A DNA stretch of 64,000 bases from Meloidogyne chitwoodi (GCA_015183035.1 JACZZP010000014.1:620001-684000), one strand, 5' to 3'. Positions 10,791 through 23,409 are shown, counted from the first letter of the stretch. Translations and numbers: made by a program. The notes: generated by a model from the sequence alone, not told the origin.

Positions 10791-12324
10791 ATGCCTCCTG
10801 CACGTAAAGTACCAAAATTACATAAAAAAGCAATTTCTGTCAAAAAAGGAACAGAATTTTCTGATATTTTAAGGAAGCAATTTGTTGTAGGAAAAGAAAT
10901 TGGTCAAGGAGGATTTGGAAGAATTTATGAAGGAATTGAGGTTATTAATGAATAAATACATATATTTATTTTTAATATTTTATTATTAGAAAAGTACAAA
11001 AAAATCAGTTGCTATTAAAATGGAACCTCAAGGGAATGGACCTTTATTTACTGAGATGCACGTTTATATGAGAGTATTAAAGGCAGATATGTTGGAAGAT
11101 TGGAAACGTTTAAAAGGTTTTTCAATTTTATATCAAACTAAAATTTTAAAAATAGTAGGTGATATTTTTATTTATGTTTTATAAGTTATATGTATTCTAT
11201 ATTTTGAATTGAAAAAAAGAATTTATGTTGAATGAGATTTTTAGTATTTTATTACCTTAATATATTATAAACACCATTATTATTATTTATTTGGGCTTTT
11301 TCTTAAATATTTTACTTTTCAAAAAGTTGATTGAATGATTAATCAAATCATTTTATTTTAGGTTTGAAATTTATTGGACTTCCTCAGTATATCAGTTCTG
11401 GATCTTTCACATATGAAAACACTGAAATTCGTTTTTTGGTTATTCCAAAATTTGCCATTTCCCTTGAATCTATTCGTGAATCAAAACCTGAAAATGTTTT
11501 TTCAGTTAACGAAACAATGATTATGGCTAGGACAATTCTTTACAGTCTTGCTTATTTACATGATCAGGTTATTTTTTAGTTAGAGAAAGTAGAAGTTTTT
11601 ATAATAGCAATAATAAAAGAAAAATAAATAGAAAATTTTATAATATTTTTTCAGATAACTTTATTTTTTTAAATAGAATTATGTTCATGGTGATGTTAAA
11701 GCCTCCAATTTAATGTTGGAAAGTAAAACTGGTTCTGATTTGTCTCATATTGTACTTATTGATTTTGGACTTGCTAGAAAATTACCAGATGAAATTATTG
11801 AAAAAGAAAATAAAAAACAAGGTTTTAAAAATTTTAAAATAAAAATTAATTTTTATTTTGAGCTCATAATGGAACTCCTTTATTTACTTCATGTGATGCA
11901 CATCGTGGATGTCTTCCTTCATTTCGAGGCGATTTGGAGATTTTAATTCATAATATTCTTTATTGGATTTGTGGATCTCTTCCATGGCAGGTATTTCAAA
12001 TTTTTATAATTATTTTGAGTTTCAGTCTAATTATTCAAAGTTTTTAGTATTTTGATATAAATTGTTTGAATATTATTATTTAATTAATTAAAAACATTTA
12101 AGGATTACACAGATGATTTAGAGAAGGTATTTCAACAAAAAAAGGAATTTATTTCTAATGCCAAAAAGGAAATTGTTAAATTATTACCCGAAAAGAAGGT
12201 AGCTTCATCAATAGCTCATCTTTATTCACTTTCGTCCAAAATGGCTTTTGTCGATAAAATTGATTTAGATGGTGCACTTAAATTGCTAACTACTACTACA
12301 AAGGAAGTAAAAGAAAATAAATAA
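10791..12324 (+). CDS. vrk-1: VRK-family (vaccinia-related kinase-like) Ser/Thr protein kinase
   Basis: Six exons (10791-10940, 10990-11116, 11362-11567, 11677-11821, 11863-11990, 12103-12324) give 325 residues. Kinase landmarks: glycine loop GQGGFG (about residues 38-43), VAIK lysine (about 60), catalytic loop YVHGDVKASN (HGD instead of HRD, Asp about 167), and DFG (about 190-192). GTPLFTSCDAHRG followed by RGDLEIL is the VRK form of the activation segment. Family members phosphorylate BAF and histones and act in nuclear envelope dynamics and mitosis. The protein stops soon after the kinase core and lacks the long basic tail of many VRK1 proteins. Identity to worm vrk-1 is likely, but a paralogue is possible. 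Confidence 0.88.
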
Positions 12325-13842
12325 TTATTTTAAAAGATTGTTTTTTTTTTAAACTTTCAGTCACTCTTACATAACGATCTTTATTTTTGACGAGTTTATT
12401 GTATTATTTATTTATTTATTAAAAAGATATTAAATATTTAAAAAATAAAAATTAATTCATTTTAATAGAGAAATATAGGTAAGTACTTTTTTAAGTCTTG
12501 TCTAAATATATTAAAATATTAAAATCATTCACCGATTGAATCCTATAAAAGTTTTTTTTCAGAGATAAGCTTAGAAACATTCCAAATCTCATAAGTCGAA
12601 TTAAAAAACTAGATTTCGGTGAAGAGTTGTTCTTAATTTATGGAATAAAGTGATAATTGTTATTCTTTTTAAAATATATTTCCAAAGTAACAAACTGTCC
12701 TATAACCTAATAATAATATCTAATAAAATTTAAAAAATATCTACACATCGTTTTCTTCAATTTAGAGGAATTCTAACTGTTTCACAGAGAAAATTCGTTC
12801 ATCATTATCTCTCGATGTCAAAATGAATAAAATCTTAATTCACAAAATTACTAATGATTAATATTAGATGGATAAGAATATTGACCCAACGGATATATCC
12901 GGATAATAATTAATATCCGTTCACTGCCTGTAATATTATCACTAAAATTAGCCAAAATTTGTTTCCCTTCAAATTATTTTATTAAATATTTATTTTATAA
13001 ATAATATATTTAAATTCCCAAAATATTTAAATTAATATAAATATTTTAAATATTTTCTAAAAATTGTTATAAAATAAAAAAAATAATTATTAGGTAAAAT
13101 TAAATAAATTCCAATCATTTTTTCAAAATTTATTACTAAAAAACCTGGCAAATTCTTTTCATTTTTTTTTTGCATTTCCTTCCTTAGGCCATTGAATTTT
13201 ACAATTATTTTATATAAACAACTTATTTTATTATTTTTTGTTGCTTTTTATTTATTTTAAAAGAAAACTATTTTTGACTTTTTTATAAAATTATTTTTTT
13301 GAGAATTTTAATTTTAGACTAAAAATTATTTTTTTAAGAACATAGTTTTCTTATTTATTTATTTATTTAAATAAAAAGTATTTTTTTTTTCGTTATAAAT
13401 TAAATTTTATTTTTTAAATATTTATAAAAAATGTTTTTTTTAAAAAAAGAGAAAATTATTTTTAATTATTTTTCCAATATTTTGGATAAAAGAAATTAAA
13501 AATAAAACAAAATATTGGAAAAAAAGTTTATTTTTTTTATCTAAAAATAATATTTATTAATTAAAGTTTAAAATATATTTAAATAAATAATTTATATTTT
13601 AATAGAAAATAAAATAATATTTATTTTTTATAAATAAAAATAAATTCCCAAGAGTACTATCATCTCCTTAAAATCTTCAAACAAAAAATGTTAAAAAAAA
13701 AGAATAATAATAATATTTTTTAAAAACTTTTGTACTTAAAAAATAAATAAAATATATTTTAAATTATAATTAATTTATTTGTTTTTTAGAATTATTTAAA
13801 AATAAAAAAAAATAATTTTAAAATAAAATTGTTTTTGAATGC
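12325..13842 (+). other. AT-rich spacer between the kinase and the madd-4-like gene
   Basis: The stretch contains long A and T runs and TTTATTTATT-type simple sequence. No exon, RNA gene or repeat of note is visible. It probably carries the upstream promoter of the long madd-4-like isoform. Confidence 0.35.
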
Positions 13843-16800
13843 ATGAATCTTCGTTTATTATTATTTATTATTATATTATTATTATTTAAATATTTATTTA
13901 TTTATAATATTAATTATTTTTTTATTTTATTATTTTGGAAGAAAAAAATTAAAAAAAAAATAATAATTATTTATTATTTAATTATTATTTTTTTATTATT
14001 TTTTATTAAAATGACAGAAGAATTAAATAATGAAAAACAAGTTATTTTATTTAATTTAAATATATATTTAATTAATTTAAAGTTAATAAATGCTTGGTCT
14101 TCAAGTTTAAGAATTGGTTGGAGTTCTTGGTCTGAATGGAGTAAATGTCCTTTTAATAATAATAAAGTTTGTTTTTTAATTATTATAATTTAATTAAATT
14201 TATATTTTAATTAATAATAATGCCTAAAGGATAATTGTTTTTTTTGTTTTTTATTCTAAAAAACTGCGATTTATTTTTTGTTTTGTTTTTTATAAAATGT
14301 AAAAAAATAATTATTTTTTGTTTTGTAAACTTGATTATTTTATTTTTTATAATTTTTGTCTGTAATATGTTGGTATATAAATAAAAATATTTATTTTAAA
14401 ATTATTTAAAAAATATAAATGTTTTATTTAATAATAATATTTTTAAATATTTTAATAATTAAATCAACACCACAATATTATTATTCTTCTTCTTCTAGTA
14501 GTGAAGAATATAATAATGGTGGTAATGGATGGCCACCTATTGGTAAATTAATTAATTTAATTTAATTAAATAAAAATTAGGAAGTAATACTTGGTCTTCT
14601 TCTTCAATAATAACTTCTTCCTCCTCTTCTTCACATTGGCCTTGGAAAGAATAAAAAGATTAATTAATTAATTAATTTATTTTGTATAAATTGTGATTTG
14701 TAATATTTTTGTGAAAATAAAAATTAAATAATATATTTTTAAATAATTAAATAAATTAAAATAATTATTTTAGAAAAAATGTAATGAAAGATTAAATATT
14801 CAATTTCAACTAAGAAGATGTTTAGATAAAAATTGTTCTGAAGGTCCTTCTTCAAGATATCGTTTATGTTCTAATTTAAATAATTTAAATAATAAATGTT
14901 TATTATTAAATAATAGAACATGTCAAATATTAAATTATAATAATAAAGTTTAAATTAATTATTTAATTAATTTAAATTAATTATTTTAGTCTGATGGATT
15001 ACCTTGTTATTTGAATAATTCATTAAATAATAAAGGAATATGTTTTAAAGGTAAATGTCAATCTGTTGGTTGTGATAAAATTATTGGAAGTTTAAAAAGT
15101 AAAGATCAATGTGGAATTTGTGGAGGAAATGGAAGTAGTTGTTTTAATAAATTATTTAAATGGAAAGAAAATGGAAATTTTAGTAAATGTAAAGGAAATT
15201 GTGGAAATAAAGGTTTAAATTAATTTAAATTAATTATTTAATTAATTTAGAATATATATGTATAATTAATTAATTTATTTAATTAATTAATTTAATTAAA
15301 TTAATTATTAATTAAATTATTTATTTATTAATTTAATTTAATTTAATTTAAAATTAAAAGGTATTTCTGTTTCAATTTCTTTTTGTTTTAATATTTTAAC
15401 AAAACTTTATGTTCCTGATAAAATGTGTGAAAAACAAAAAAGACCTAGACCAAAAATAAGAAAATGTTCTTCTATTATTATTTGTAAAAATATGTAAGAA
15501 TTATTTAATTTATATTTTAACCTTTCCTATATTTTATTTAATAATAAAATATTATATATTTTTCTCTCTTTTCTTTTACAAATAATTTTATTTTAATAAT
15601 TCTTTTAAAATAAATAAATAAATAAAATCAAAAATTAATTTAAACTTTAATTTTATTTTATTAAATTATATATTTATTTATATTTTAACATTTTTAAGTT
15701 TTTTTATTTTTATTTTCTTTAAAAATAAAAACAAAAATAATATTCTCTAGAGTATCATCATCTCATCAATTTTAAATTCTTCTTTAAAAAATACTACTAA
15801 TATTTTTTATTTTATTTTTATTTAAATATATTTATAAAAAATGTTTTTAAAATATTTATTAAATATAATAAATATTAATTTTGTTTATCTTCTTTTATTA
15901 AAAGAGTAATTAATTTAAATTAATTAATTTAATTATAATTTTTAAAAAAAGATGGCAAACAAATAATTGGAGTGATTGTTCTGTTAGTTGTGGATTAGGA
16001 GAACAAAAAAGAAAAGTTTATTGTGCAGAAATAGATAATAATGGTTATTTAAATAAACAATTAAATGATAAACATTGTTGGCATTCAAAAAGACCAGTTT
16101 ATTATTTTTTAAAATAAATTTAAAAATAAATTTAGATAGAAATTCGTCAATGTAATAATATTGGTTTATGTCCAGAATGGGCAATTGGTGATTGGGGTAA
16201 ATGCCAAAAAACAATTTGTGGTCGTGGTATACGTTCTAGACCAGTAGAATGTAGAAAAGAAGGAAAAAGATTACCTGATTGGCAATGTCTTTTAAATAAA
16301 AATAAATTAAAACCACAAATAAATCAGCCATGTTGGACTGGAATTTCTTGTTTATTAGAAGAAGAACAAAATAATAGGTAATTATTTTTATTAATTTAAA
16401 TTTAATTAAAAATTAAAAATATTTTTCTCTTAAAAATGCCAAAATATATTCTTCCTTTTTTTTATTATTTTATTTTTTAAATAAAAAAATCTCTTCAAAA
16501 TTGTAAAAATGACCAAAACCTTTTTTTGTTATTTCCTTCTTTTTAAGTACACAAAAGAAGTATTTTTATTTATTTTTGATAAATTATATAAATAAAAGTT
16601 TATTTGACCATTTTATTTTTTTAAAAAGTTATTCCCTAAAGAATTTATTTAAAAATATATTTTAACCTCTCTTTCATTTTTAATTATTTTTATTTAATTT
16701 AAAAAGAAAAGTCTAAAATATATTCTCAAAATAAACAATTAAAAAAAAAGACCAAAAGTCCAATTAAGCTTTTATAAAAATATTATTTTTCTTCTGTTTT

Positions 16801-19800
16801 TAAAAGGATTATTTATTTATTTATTTATTTTTATTTTTTTAAGCTTTTTCTTCTTTTTATTTTTTAATTCCAAAATAAACTATTTTCTTATTTTTAATTA
16901 AATATTAATTTTAAAAAATAATAAATAAATATTTTAATAAATTTTCCCTTTTTTTATAATTATAAAATATTGGCAAAACATTCTTTTATTGTTCTTTTTA
17001 TTTTTATTTTTAAAGTTTATTTCTTTTAAAGTATTTATCAAGTATTTATTTATTTATTTAATATAAAAATGTTTTTCTTCTATTCATTTCCTTCTTTAAT
17101 TAATTTATTATTATTATTTATTTTTATTTTTCCCTCATTATCTCAAAATGATTGGAAACATCGTCATAGTGAAAAATATATAAAAGAACCAAAACAACAA
17201 AATAATAATAATTTAAATAATAATGGGTAAGAGAAAAAAGAAATGGTTTTTATTAAAAAATAAAAATAAAATTGGTATCAAATTAAAACAAATATTTAAA
17301 ATTATATTTTAATTAAAATTTATTTAAAGATTAATTGAAGAACAACAAAAAATATTAAATTATTATTCAGACGAAGATGATAATTTAGATAATAATAATA
17401 ATATAGAAAATAATGAAGAACAATTTTTAAAAGAAGATATAAATAATGGGCAAAAGCCAAGGTATTTTATTTAAAAATATTTATTTTATTTTAATTTTTA
17501 AAAAGATTTTATGTAAGTATTTGGAGTGAATGTTCAACTACTTGTGGACCTGGTATTAAATCTAGGCAAGTAGAATGTATGGCAAATCAAATAAAATTAA
17601 CTGATTATGAATGTCAAGGTAAAGAATATTTGGTGCTTGTCCAGGTTATGAGTCCAATGAAAATATATGAGTCCAATGGAAGTTTTGTTAAGCAATTAAA
17701 GTCTCGTTTAAGTGATTACGAGAACGGGTCCCGGTCCCAGTTTTCGGGTCCAATTTACAGTTTCTGGAAGAAAACTGGTATGAAACTGTAATGAAACAGA
17801 AACCGAGAATTCCAGGTTTACTTAAAAAACTGGAAAAGACCGGGACCCATTCCCATAATTACTAAATGAGACTTTAATTGCTTAACAAATTTGTTTGGAC
17901 TCATATATTTTTATTTGGACTCACATATTTTTATTGGACTCATAAATGTTCATTGGACTAATAAACTGGAAAAGCACCAAGAATTTTTAAAAATAATTAT
18001 TTATATAACATTTACTAAACATTTACAGTATTTTATTCAATTTTTTCTTTAAATTAATAAAGCTAAAAAATAAGTTAGCTAATGCTTACGACCATACCGC
18101 GTTGAAAGCACGCCATCCCGTCCGATCTGGCAAGTTAAGCAACGCTGCGCCTCCTTAGTACTTGGAACGGAGACGTCCTGGGAATCGGGGGTGTCGTAAG
18201 CATTTTTTAAAAATTATTTTAATAATTTTAAAAATATAAACAAATTTATTTCAACTAATAAATAAACAAATAATTTAACAAATAAATACATTTTTTTAAA
18301 TTAATTGTAATATATTCTTTTCTCTTCTAAACAAATTTAAATATTTTTGTATTTAATTACTGCATTAATTCAAAAACCTATTAAATTATTTATTATTAAA
18401 AATTAATTAATTAAATACTTTTGTTGTTTTCATTTTCATTTTTTGGTGGGTTCTTTACTTTTATTTTTCTTCTTTTTATGTTTTGTTTTTAATCGTTCTT
18501 TTATTGAATTATTATTATTATTATCAGATTTAGATTCTTTCTTTTCTTCTTCACTATCATCATCATTACTAACATAACTTCTTGTTGCTATCCAAATAGA
18601 TGAACTACTTTGTTGAGTTTTTTTACATTTTTGATAATTATCTTCTGTACGAACTGGAAAAACAACATCTTTGTTTATTCCTGAAAGTGTATCATATCCA
18701 ACTTTATTTGGATCTACATGTTCTTTAGGCCATTCTACAAAAGAAAGAATAATTATTTAAAAATAATAAAAAAGAATTTAAATAATACTTTTAAAATATT
18801 TTGAAGCATTTTTTATTTGAGCTCTTTTTTGCTTTGGTGTTGGTTTATATTGACTTCTTTTTGACTAAAATAATAATATAAAATTTAAAAAGAAAATACC
18901 CCACAGCATTGAATAACAATAGAAATAGTAATAATTGCTAGCTTTGATAAAAAGAATATTGTAGACAAACACAAATTGCTAAAGAAGAAAAACATTTTTT
19001 TTAATTAATTGAAGGAAATGAATAAAATAAAACTTTAAAAGAAAATGTTTTTATATTATTTAATTATTTATTTTTTTAAAGGACAACCTCGTCCTATTCA
19101 ATTTCGTCATTGTCAATTAATATCTTGTTCTTCTTCTACAATAACACAACAAATAATAGAAGATCAAAATTCTTTATTAGTTAATAAAATAAATAATTAT
19201 AGATGGAAATATAGTAATAAATGGACAATTTGTTCATCATCTTGTTTAGGAGGTTTATAATTAAAAAAATAAATTAAAAAATATTTTAATTTAAAAAAGG
19301 TAAACAAAGATTATCTTTACTTTGTATTGAATTATTAACTGGAAGATCTGTTTCTTATTTAAAATGTGAAGATGAAAATAGTGGTGCTGGTAAAAAACCT
19401 GAAGAATTAATTCGTCAATGTAATCAACAACAATGTCCTCCTAATTGGGAAGTTTGTTTGTTTTTTATTTTTTTTTAATTTAATTTTTATTTAAAAAGGT
19501 CTCTGAATGGTCTATTTGTTCACATTTATGTGGTGGAGGTATTAGAACTAGACAAATAAGATGTGTTCAATTATTATCAAATAAAGATGGTTCTAATACT
19601 CTTTTATTACCTGATATTAAATGTTTTGGACAAAAACCTGGAAATGAAGAACCTTGTGGATTAGTAGATTGTGCACCAGAATGGAAATTTGGAAATTGGG
19701 TTATTTTAAATATTATTTTTTAATTTTAAAAAAATAATATTAAGAGTCAATGTTCAGCAAATTGTGGTTTAGGTGAACAAAAACGTTCTATTAATTGTAT

Positions 19801-22290
19801 TCAAAGAGATTCACTTGGTAAAATAGAGGAAAGAAAAATAGAAGAATGTACTATTTTAATTGGAGAAATGCCAATAATTAAACAAAAATGTAATTTAGGT
19901 AATTTTTAAATAATTTATTAAATAATTTATTTGAAGGTAATTGTCCAATTAATTTAAAAGAAAATATAACTTTACAACAATCATTTATTTATTCTGAACC
20001 TTTTAATAATAATAATTTAATTAAAGAAAATGAAAAATCTGCAAAAGATCAACCTTTAGGTGAAAATGAAGAAAATAAAGATTATGAAGAAGAAGAAATT
20101 GAAGAAGAAAATAAAAATAATAATTTTAAAAATAAACAAAGAAAATTAACTTTACAAATTGGTGGAATTGCTAATTTATATGAAGGGTATAATTAATTAA
20201 TTTAATTAATTAAATTATATTTTTAGAACTTCTGTAAAAGTAAAATGTCCAATTAATAAATCAATTATTGGTAATAATAATAAAAGAAATATTATTTGGA
20301 CAGTAAATGGATATCCACTTAGACAAAGTTGTAAGTAAAATATTTATTTTAAATTAAATTATTTTAAATAAAAAAATAAAATAAAAAAATAGCTCGTTTA
20401 AAAATTTCTCAAAATGGAGCCCTTAGAATATTTAATTCACGTCAACATGATGCGGGTATTTATGCTTGTTATAATAATAATAATAATAAACAACTTGGAA
20501 ATGTTACACTTAAATTTAAAATAAATAAAGAATTAATAAAAGAAGAAAATAATAATAAAATAATTAAAAATACTAATTATAAATATTCTGGAAGAAAATT
20601 AATTCAAGTTTGTTTTTTTTAAATAAATTAAATATATTTATTTTGAAAAAAAGAAAATACGTAATTCTTTATATAATATTGGTCAATATTCACTTTATGA
20701 TAAAATAGCCTCTGCAGATCCAAATCAAATAAATATTAAATTTACATTTTCTAATTGGAGTGATTGTGAACAATTTAATTGTTTTGAAAATGAAGGAATT
20801 CAAGTTTTTATATTTTTTAAATTTTAAAATTTAATTAAAAAAAAGACAAGGCAATTATTTTGTTCAATATTTTTTAATAAAGAATATGCAAATTTAAAAG
20901 ATTTAAAAATCTGTGAATTATTTGGTATTTCTCGTCCTTTAATTAAACAAAAATGTTTAAATAATAAATGTCCACATTGGGAAAGTGGAAAATGGAATGA
21001 ATGTTTAAATTCAAAATGTATTAAACAATTTACTTCTTTACAAAAAAGACAAGTTTTATTTAATTTAATTATTTTAATTAAATTTAAATTAAAAGGTAAA
21101 ATGTATTTATGATAATAAAACAGAAGCTAATCCAATTCTTTGTTTAAAAAAAATTAAACCAAAATTAAAAAGAGAATGTCAAAATGGTAAATAAATAATT
21201 AATTAATTTAATTAATTAATTATTTAAAAAGTAAATTGTTTGGCTAATTGGAAACCTTCAATTTGGAGTAAATGTAGTAAAAAATGTGGTGATGGAGGTG
21301 TTCAAATGAGAATATTAAATTGTATTTGGAATGAAAATAAAAAACCTGCTGGTTCTAACTGTAATCAAATAAAAAGGCCAATAACTATAAAAGCTTGTAA
21401 AATTAAAAAAAAATTACCTGAATGTTTTTTTGAAAATGAAAAAGAAGAAATTAAAGAAAAAGAAGAAGAGAAATGTTTGTTTATTTTAATTAACTAGCGT
21501 AGAAGGTCGCCCTTCGGGCGTCCTTCTACGCTAGCAAAAATAAACACAAAAAACTGAAATAATCAGATCATTAAAGTAATCATATTACAAAATAAACATT
21601 TCTAAAGAACAAAACAAAAACCTGAATAAACAAACTGCAACAAAATAATTGGTCCAAACATTCCTAATCAAAACACATACATTGCTATAACAATAATGTC
21701 CGCCATAAAGCCACCGCAGCCACAACCAAACGGCGTAACCTAAGCAGTGCTTGGAATTTTCGATTTTGCTCATACTCATACATCATACCGACAAAAAAAA
21801 TTGCTCATACATCATACTCATACTTCATACCTGCCATTTTTTCCCTCATACTCATACATCATACCTATGTATGAGTATGAGGTATGAGTATGATTTTGGT
21901 ATGACCTTCCAAGCACTGAACCTAAGCCACAACCACTGCAAGCCGACCACCACCACTAAAGAAAAAATAAGCGGTTTATATAGTATCCAACTGTCAAAAA
22001 CTACTATAAAAAACCCATTTTCTCCCCAATCATTTGCTATAAAAGGACAGACACACAAACATTCTCAATTATATAATAAGATTAATTATTATTTTTTAGT
22101 ATTATTTCCTTTACGTTTATGTGAAGATAAAAGCCGTTTTTGTGATATTCTTCGATTATTTCAAACGTTTAATTATTTTAAATAATTTTAATATATATTT
22201 TTAATTTTAAGATGTGATCAACCTAAAATTAAAGAACAATGTTGTTTTAGTTGTAAAAAATTAATTGAAGATTTAAATAAAAATAAATAA
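13843..22290 (+). CDS. madd-4: MADD-4/punctin-like secreted ADAMTS-like protein, long isoform
   Basis: Exons: 13843-14040 (start uncertain), 14083-14166, 14774-14947, 14990-15212, 15361-15493, 15952-16096, 16136-16377, 17506-17618, 19082-19252, 19300-19451, 19499-19699, 19745-19898, 19937-20186, 20227-20330, 20393-20607, 20654-20803, 20846-21052, 21096-21186, 21232-21474, 22100-22166, 22212-22290. All junction phases agree, giving about 1131 residues. Order: hydrophobic N-terminus, TSP1 repeat (WSSWSEWSKC), ADAMTS-type Cys-rich module (CGICGGNGSSC), TSP1 repeats (NWSDCSVSCG, SIWSECSTTCG, SEWSICSHLCG, NWSQCSANCG), an Ig domain (about 740-845), more TSP1 repeats, and a C-terminal PLAC domain (CDILRLF...QCCFSCKKL). 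Punctins are extracellular organisers of acetylcholine and GABA receptor clusters and guidance cues. The N-terminal hydrophobic exon is odd, with two hydrophobic stretches split by lysines, so the true first exon may differ. Confidence 0.88.
14419..14654 (+). CDS. small secreted Ser-rich peptide, nested in a madd-4-like intron
   Basis: Exons 14419-14542 and 14581-14654 (38-nt GT-AG intron) encode 65 residues. A clear signal peptide (MFYLIIIFLNILIIKSTP) is followed by a Tyr/Ser-rich mature part with YYYSSSSSSEEY, GGNGWPPIG and a SHWPWKE end. It lies wholly inside the 607-nt intron between the first TSP1 exon (ends 14166) and the next exon (starts 14774), on the same strand. I recognise no family. 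It could be a nested gene, an alternative terminal exon set, or a chance open frame. The intron plus signal peptide argue for a gene. Confidence 0.45.
17069..22290 (+). CDS. madd-4: MADD-4/punctin-like protein, short isoform from an internal first exon
   Basis: Exon 17069-17226 starts with its own signal peptide (MFFFYSFPSLINLLLLFIFI...SLSQ). Exon 17330-17461 is acidic and Asn-rich (ILNYYSDEDDNLDNNNN). The chain ends in phase 2 with AG and joins exon 17506. The long isoform's exon ending at 16377 also ends in phase 2 with AG, so both chains fit the same acceptor. The shared part starts at the SIWSECSTTCG TSP1 repeat; the predicted protein is about 828 residues. In C. elegans, short MADD-4B comes from an internal promoter and serves inhibitory and excitatory synapses differently from the long form. 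The 0.69-kb interval 16378-17068 would hold that promoter here. Confidence 0.75.
17624..17986. mobile_element. MITE with long inverted repeats beside a splice donor
   Basis: The left end AATATTTGGTGCTTGTCCAG and the right end (reverse complement AATTCTTGGTGCTTTTCCAG) are inverted. They are followed on both sides by copies of ATGAGTCCAATGAA and AAGCAATTAAAGTCTC. Internal GGGTCCCGGTCCC / GGGACC segments give more hairpins. The element starts about 5 nt after the donor at 17619 and has no coding capacity. Confidence 0.8.
18084..18201 (+). rRNA. 5S ribosomal RNA
   Basis: The 118-nt sequence starts GCTTACGACCATACCGCG, includes GCCATCCCGTCCGATCTGGC and TTAGTACTTGG, and ends GTGTCGTAAGC with the terminal stem paired. 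A T run (ATTTTTTAA) follows as a Pol III terminator. It lies in sense orientation inside the 1.46-kb madd-4-like intron 17619-19081. It differs from the copy at 23711 at one base (C here at 18148, G there). Confidence 0.97.
18436..18995 (-). CDS. unknown secreted or membrane-anchored Lys-rich protein, antisense within madd-4-like intron
   Basis: Exons 18995-18900, 18864-18789 and 18734-18436 (minus) give 156 residues with matching phases. An N-terminal hydrophobic segment (about residues 4-30, ending IVIQCCG) suggests a signal peptide or anchor. It is followed by SKRSQYKPTPKQKRAQ, a YFK-KWPKEHVDPNKVGYDTL stretch, an acidic DDDSEEEKK patch and a poly-Lys tail (KHKKKKNKSKEPTKK). I do not recognise the family. 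The gene sits between the 5S gene and the next host exon, transcribed against its host. Confidence 0.65.
21490..22080. repeat. dispersed repeat block in the last large madd-4-like intron
   Basis: It begins with a near-perfect hairpin CTAGCGTAGAAGG...CCTTCTACGCTAG at 21494-21534. A CCGCCATAAAGCCACCGCAG/CAACCAAACGGCGTAACC segment (about 21690-21745), CATACTCATACATCATAC simple repeats with an inverted GTATGAGTATG copy, and 21900-22080 follow. The last part is an inverted copy of 55955-56190 (shared GTAGTTTTTGACAGTTGGAT when reversed). Insertion expanded this intron to 625 nt. Confidence 0.75.
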
Positions 22291-23409
22291 AAAACTTCTT
22301 TTTCTTCCATTAATTTACTCTTTTTTTATATTTTTTTATTTCCATTTCATTGCGTAAAATAATATTAATATATAATTATTGTGTAATTGCTTCTTCTTCT
22401 TTTTTTAAAAAATAAATAAAATTTAAATGTTTTTATATTTGTGTTTATTGAAATAGAAAAATATTAAAAAATATTATTAGAGATAAATAAATAAATAAAA
22501 TTTTAAAAAGAAATATAACTTAAATAAATAATATTTAAAAAATTAATTTTAATTATTTTTACTAAAATATTTATTTAATTTAAATAAAATTTGACGTAAA
22601 AGAATCTTTTCATATTTGTTACTAATAAATAAATATAATCTTCTCTTTACTATTAATTTTTATTTTATTTCAATAAAATTGAAGGTGGAATTTTGTTAAT
22701 TTTTATAAAATAAAAGTAAAAAATATTTTTTTAGTAAAATTATTTATTTATTTTTTTAGTAAATAAAAACTAATATTCATTTCTAATAATTTTTGTGACA
22801 GATGTTTTAAAAAATAAAAATTGTCATTAGCATTATAAATAAATAAATAAATATAATTTTTAAATATTATTTCCTCTAAAAGAGATTAAATATATGTATA
22901 TATTAAAATATATATTAATAATAATTACTTATTTTTATTTAAATATTAATTAATTAATTTACATAATTTTATTTTTTTTAATTCTAATTAGGTAAATGAA
23001 GGAAAAAAAAGAAAAACTTTTTTTTGTTTTTTGTTACTTTTTATTTTCTTAAAACTAAATATTGATTATAAAGTAATAAGTTTATTTTTTTAAATAATTA
23101 TTTAAAAAATATTTTAAATTTATTCCTTTTTTATCTTTTTTAAAAATAAATATATTGCTTTACATTAGAGAGATTTGTCTCATTAATTTTATTTTTTTCA
23201 TTTCTTTATCTTTGGCACATTCTTTCATTGTATGTATAACAACAACACAGCAATTAAATAAAAAGGCACACGCTCATTTTCAGTTATTTTACTCAAATGA
23301 ATTATTTTAAATATAATAAATAACATTTAATATTTTTAATTAAAAAATTAAATAATTTATTTATTTTGTTTAGTAATAAAATATAATTATTTTATAATTA
23401 TTTTTAAAA
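22291..23409. other. AT-rich intergenic spacer
   Basis: No exon, RNA gene or repeat is recognisable. TTTATTTATTTA-type simple sequence dominates. It is the likely 3' UTR of the madd-4-like gene plus the promoter of the MOLO1-like gene. Confidence 0.35.

Noticed and set aside
18000..18300. Spliced-leader RNA gene next to 5S
   Set aside because: Looked for a leader-like sequence near both 5S genes because nematodes often link them; none seen.
21585..22058. Minus-strand frames of 64 and 68 codons
   Set aside because: Both lie in repetitive intron DNA and show no coding pattern.
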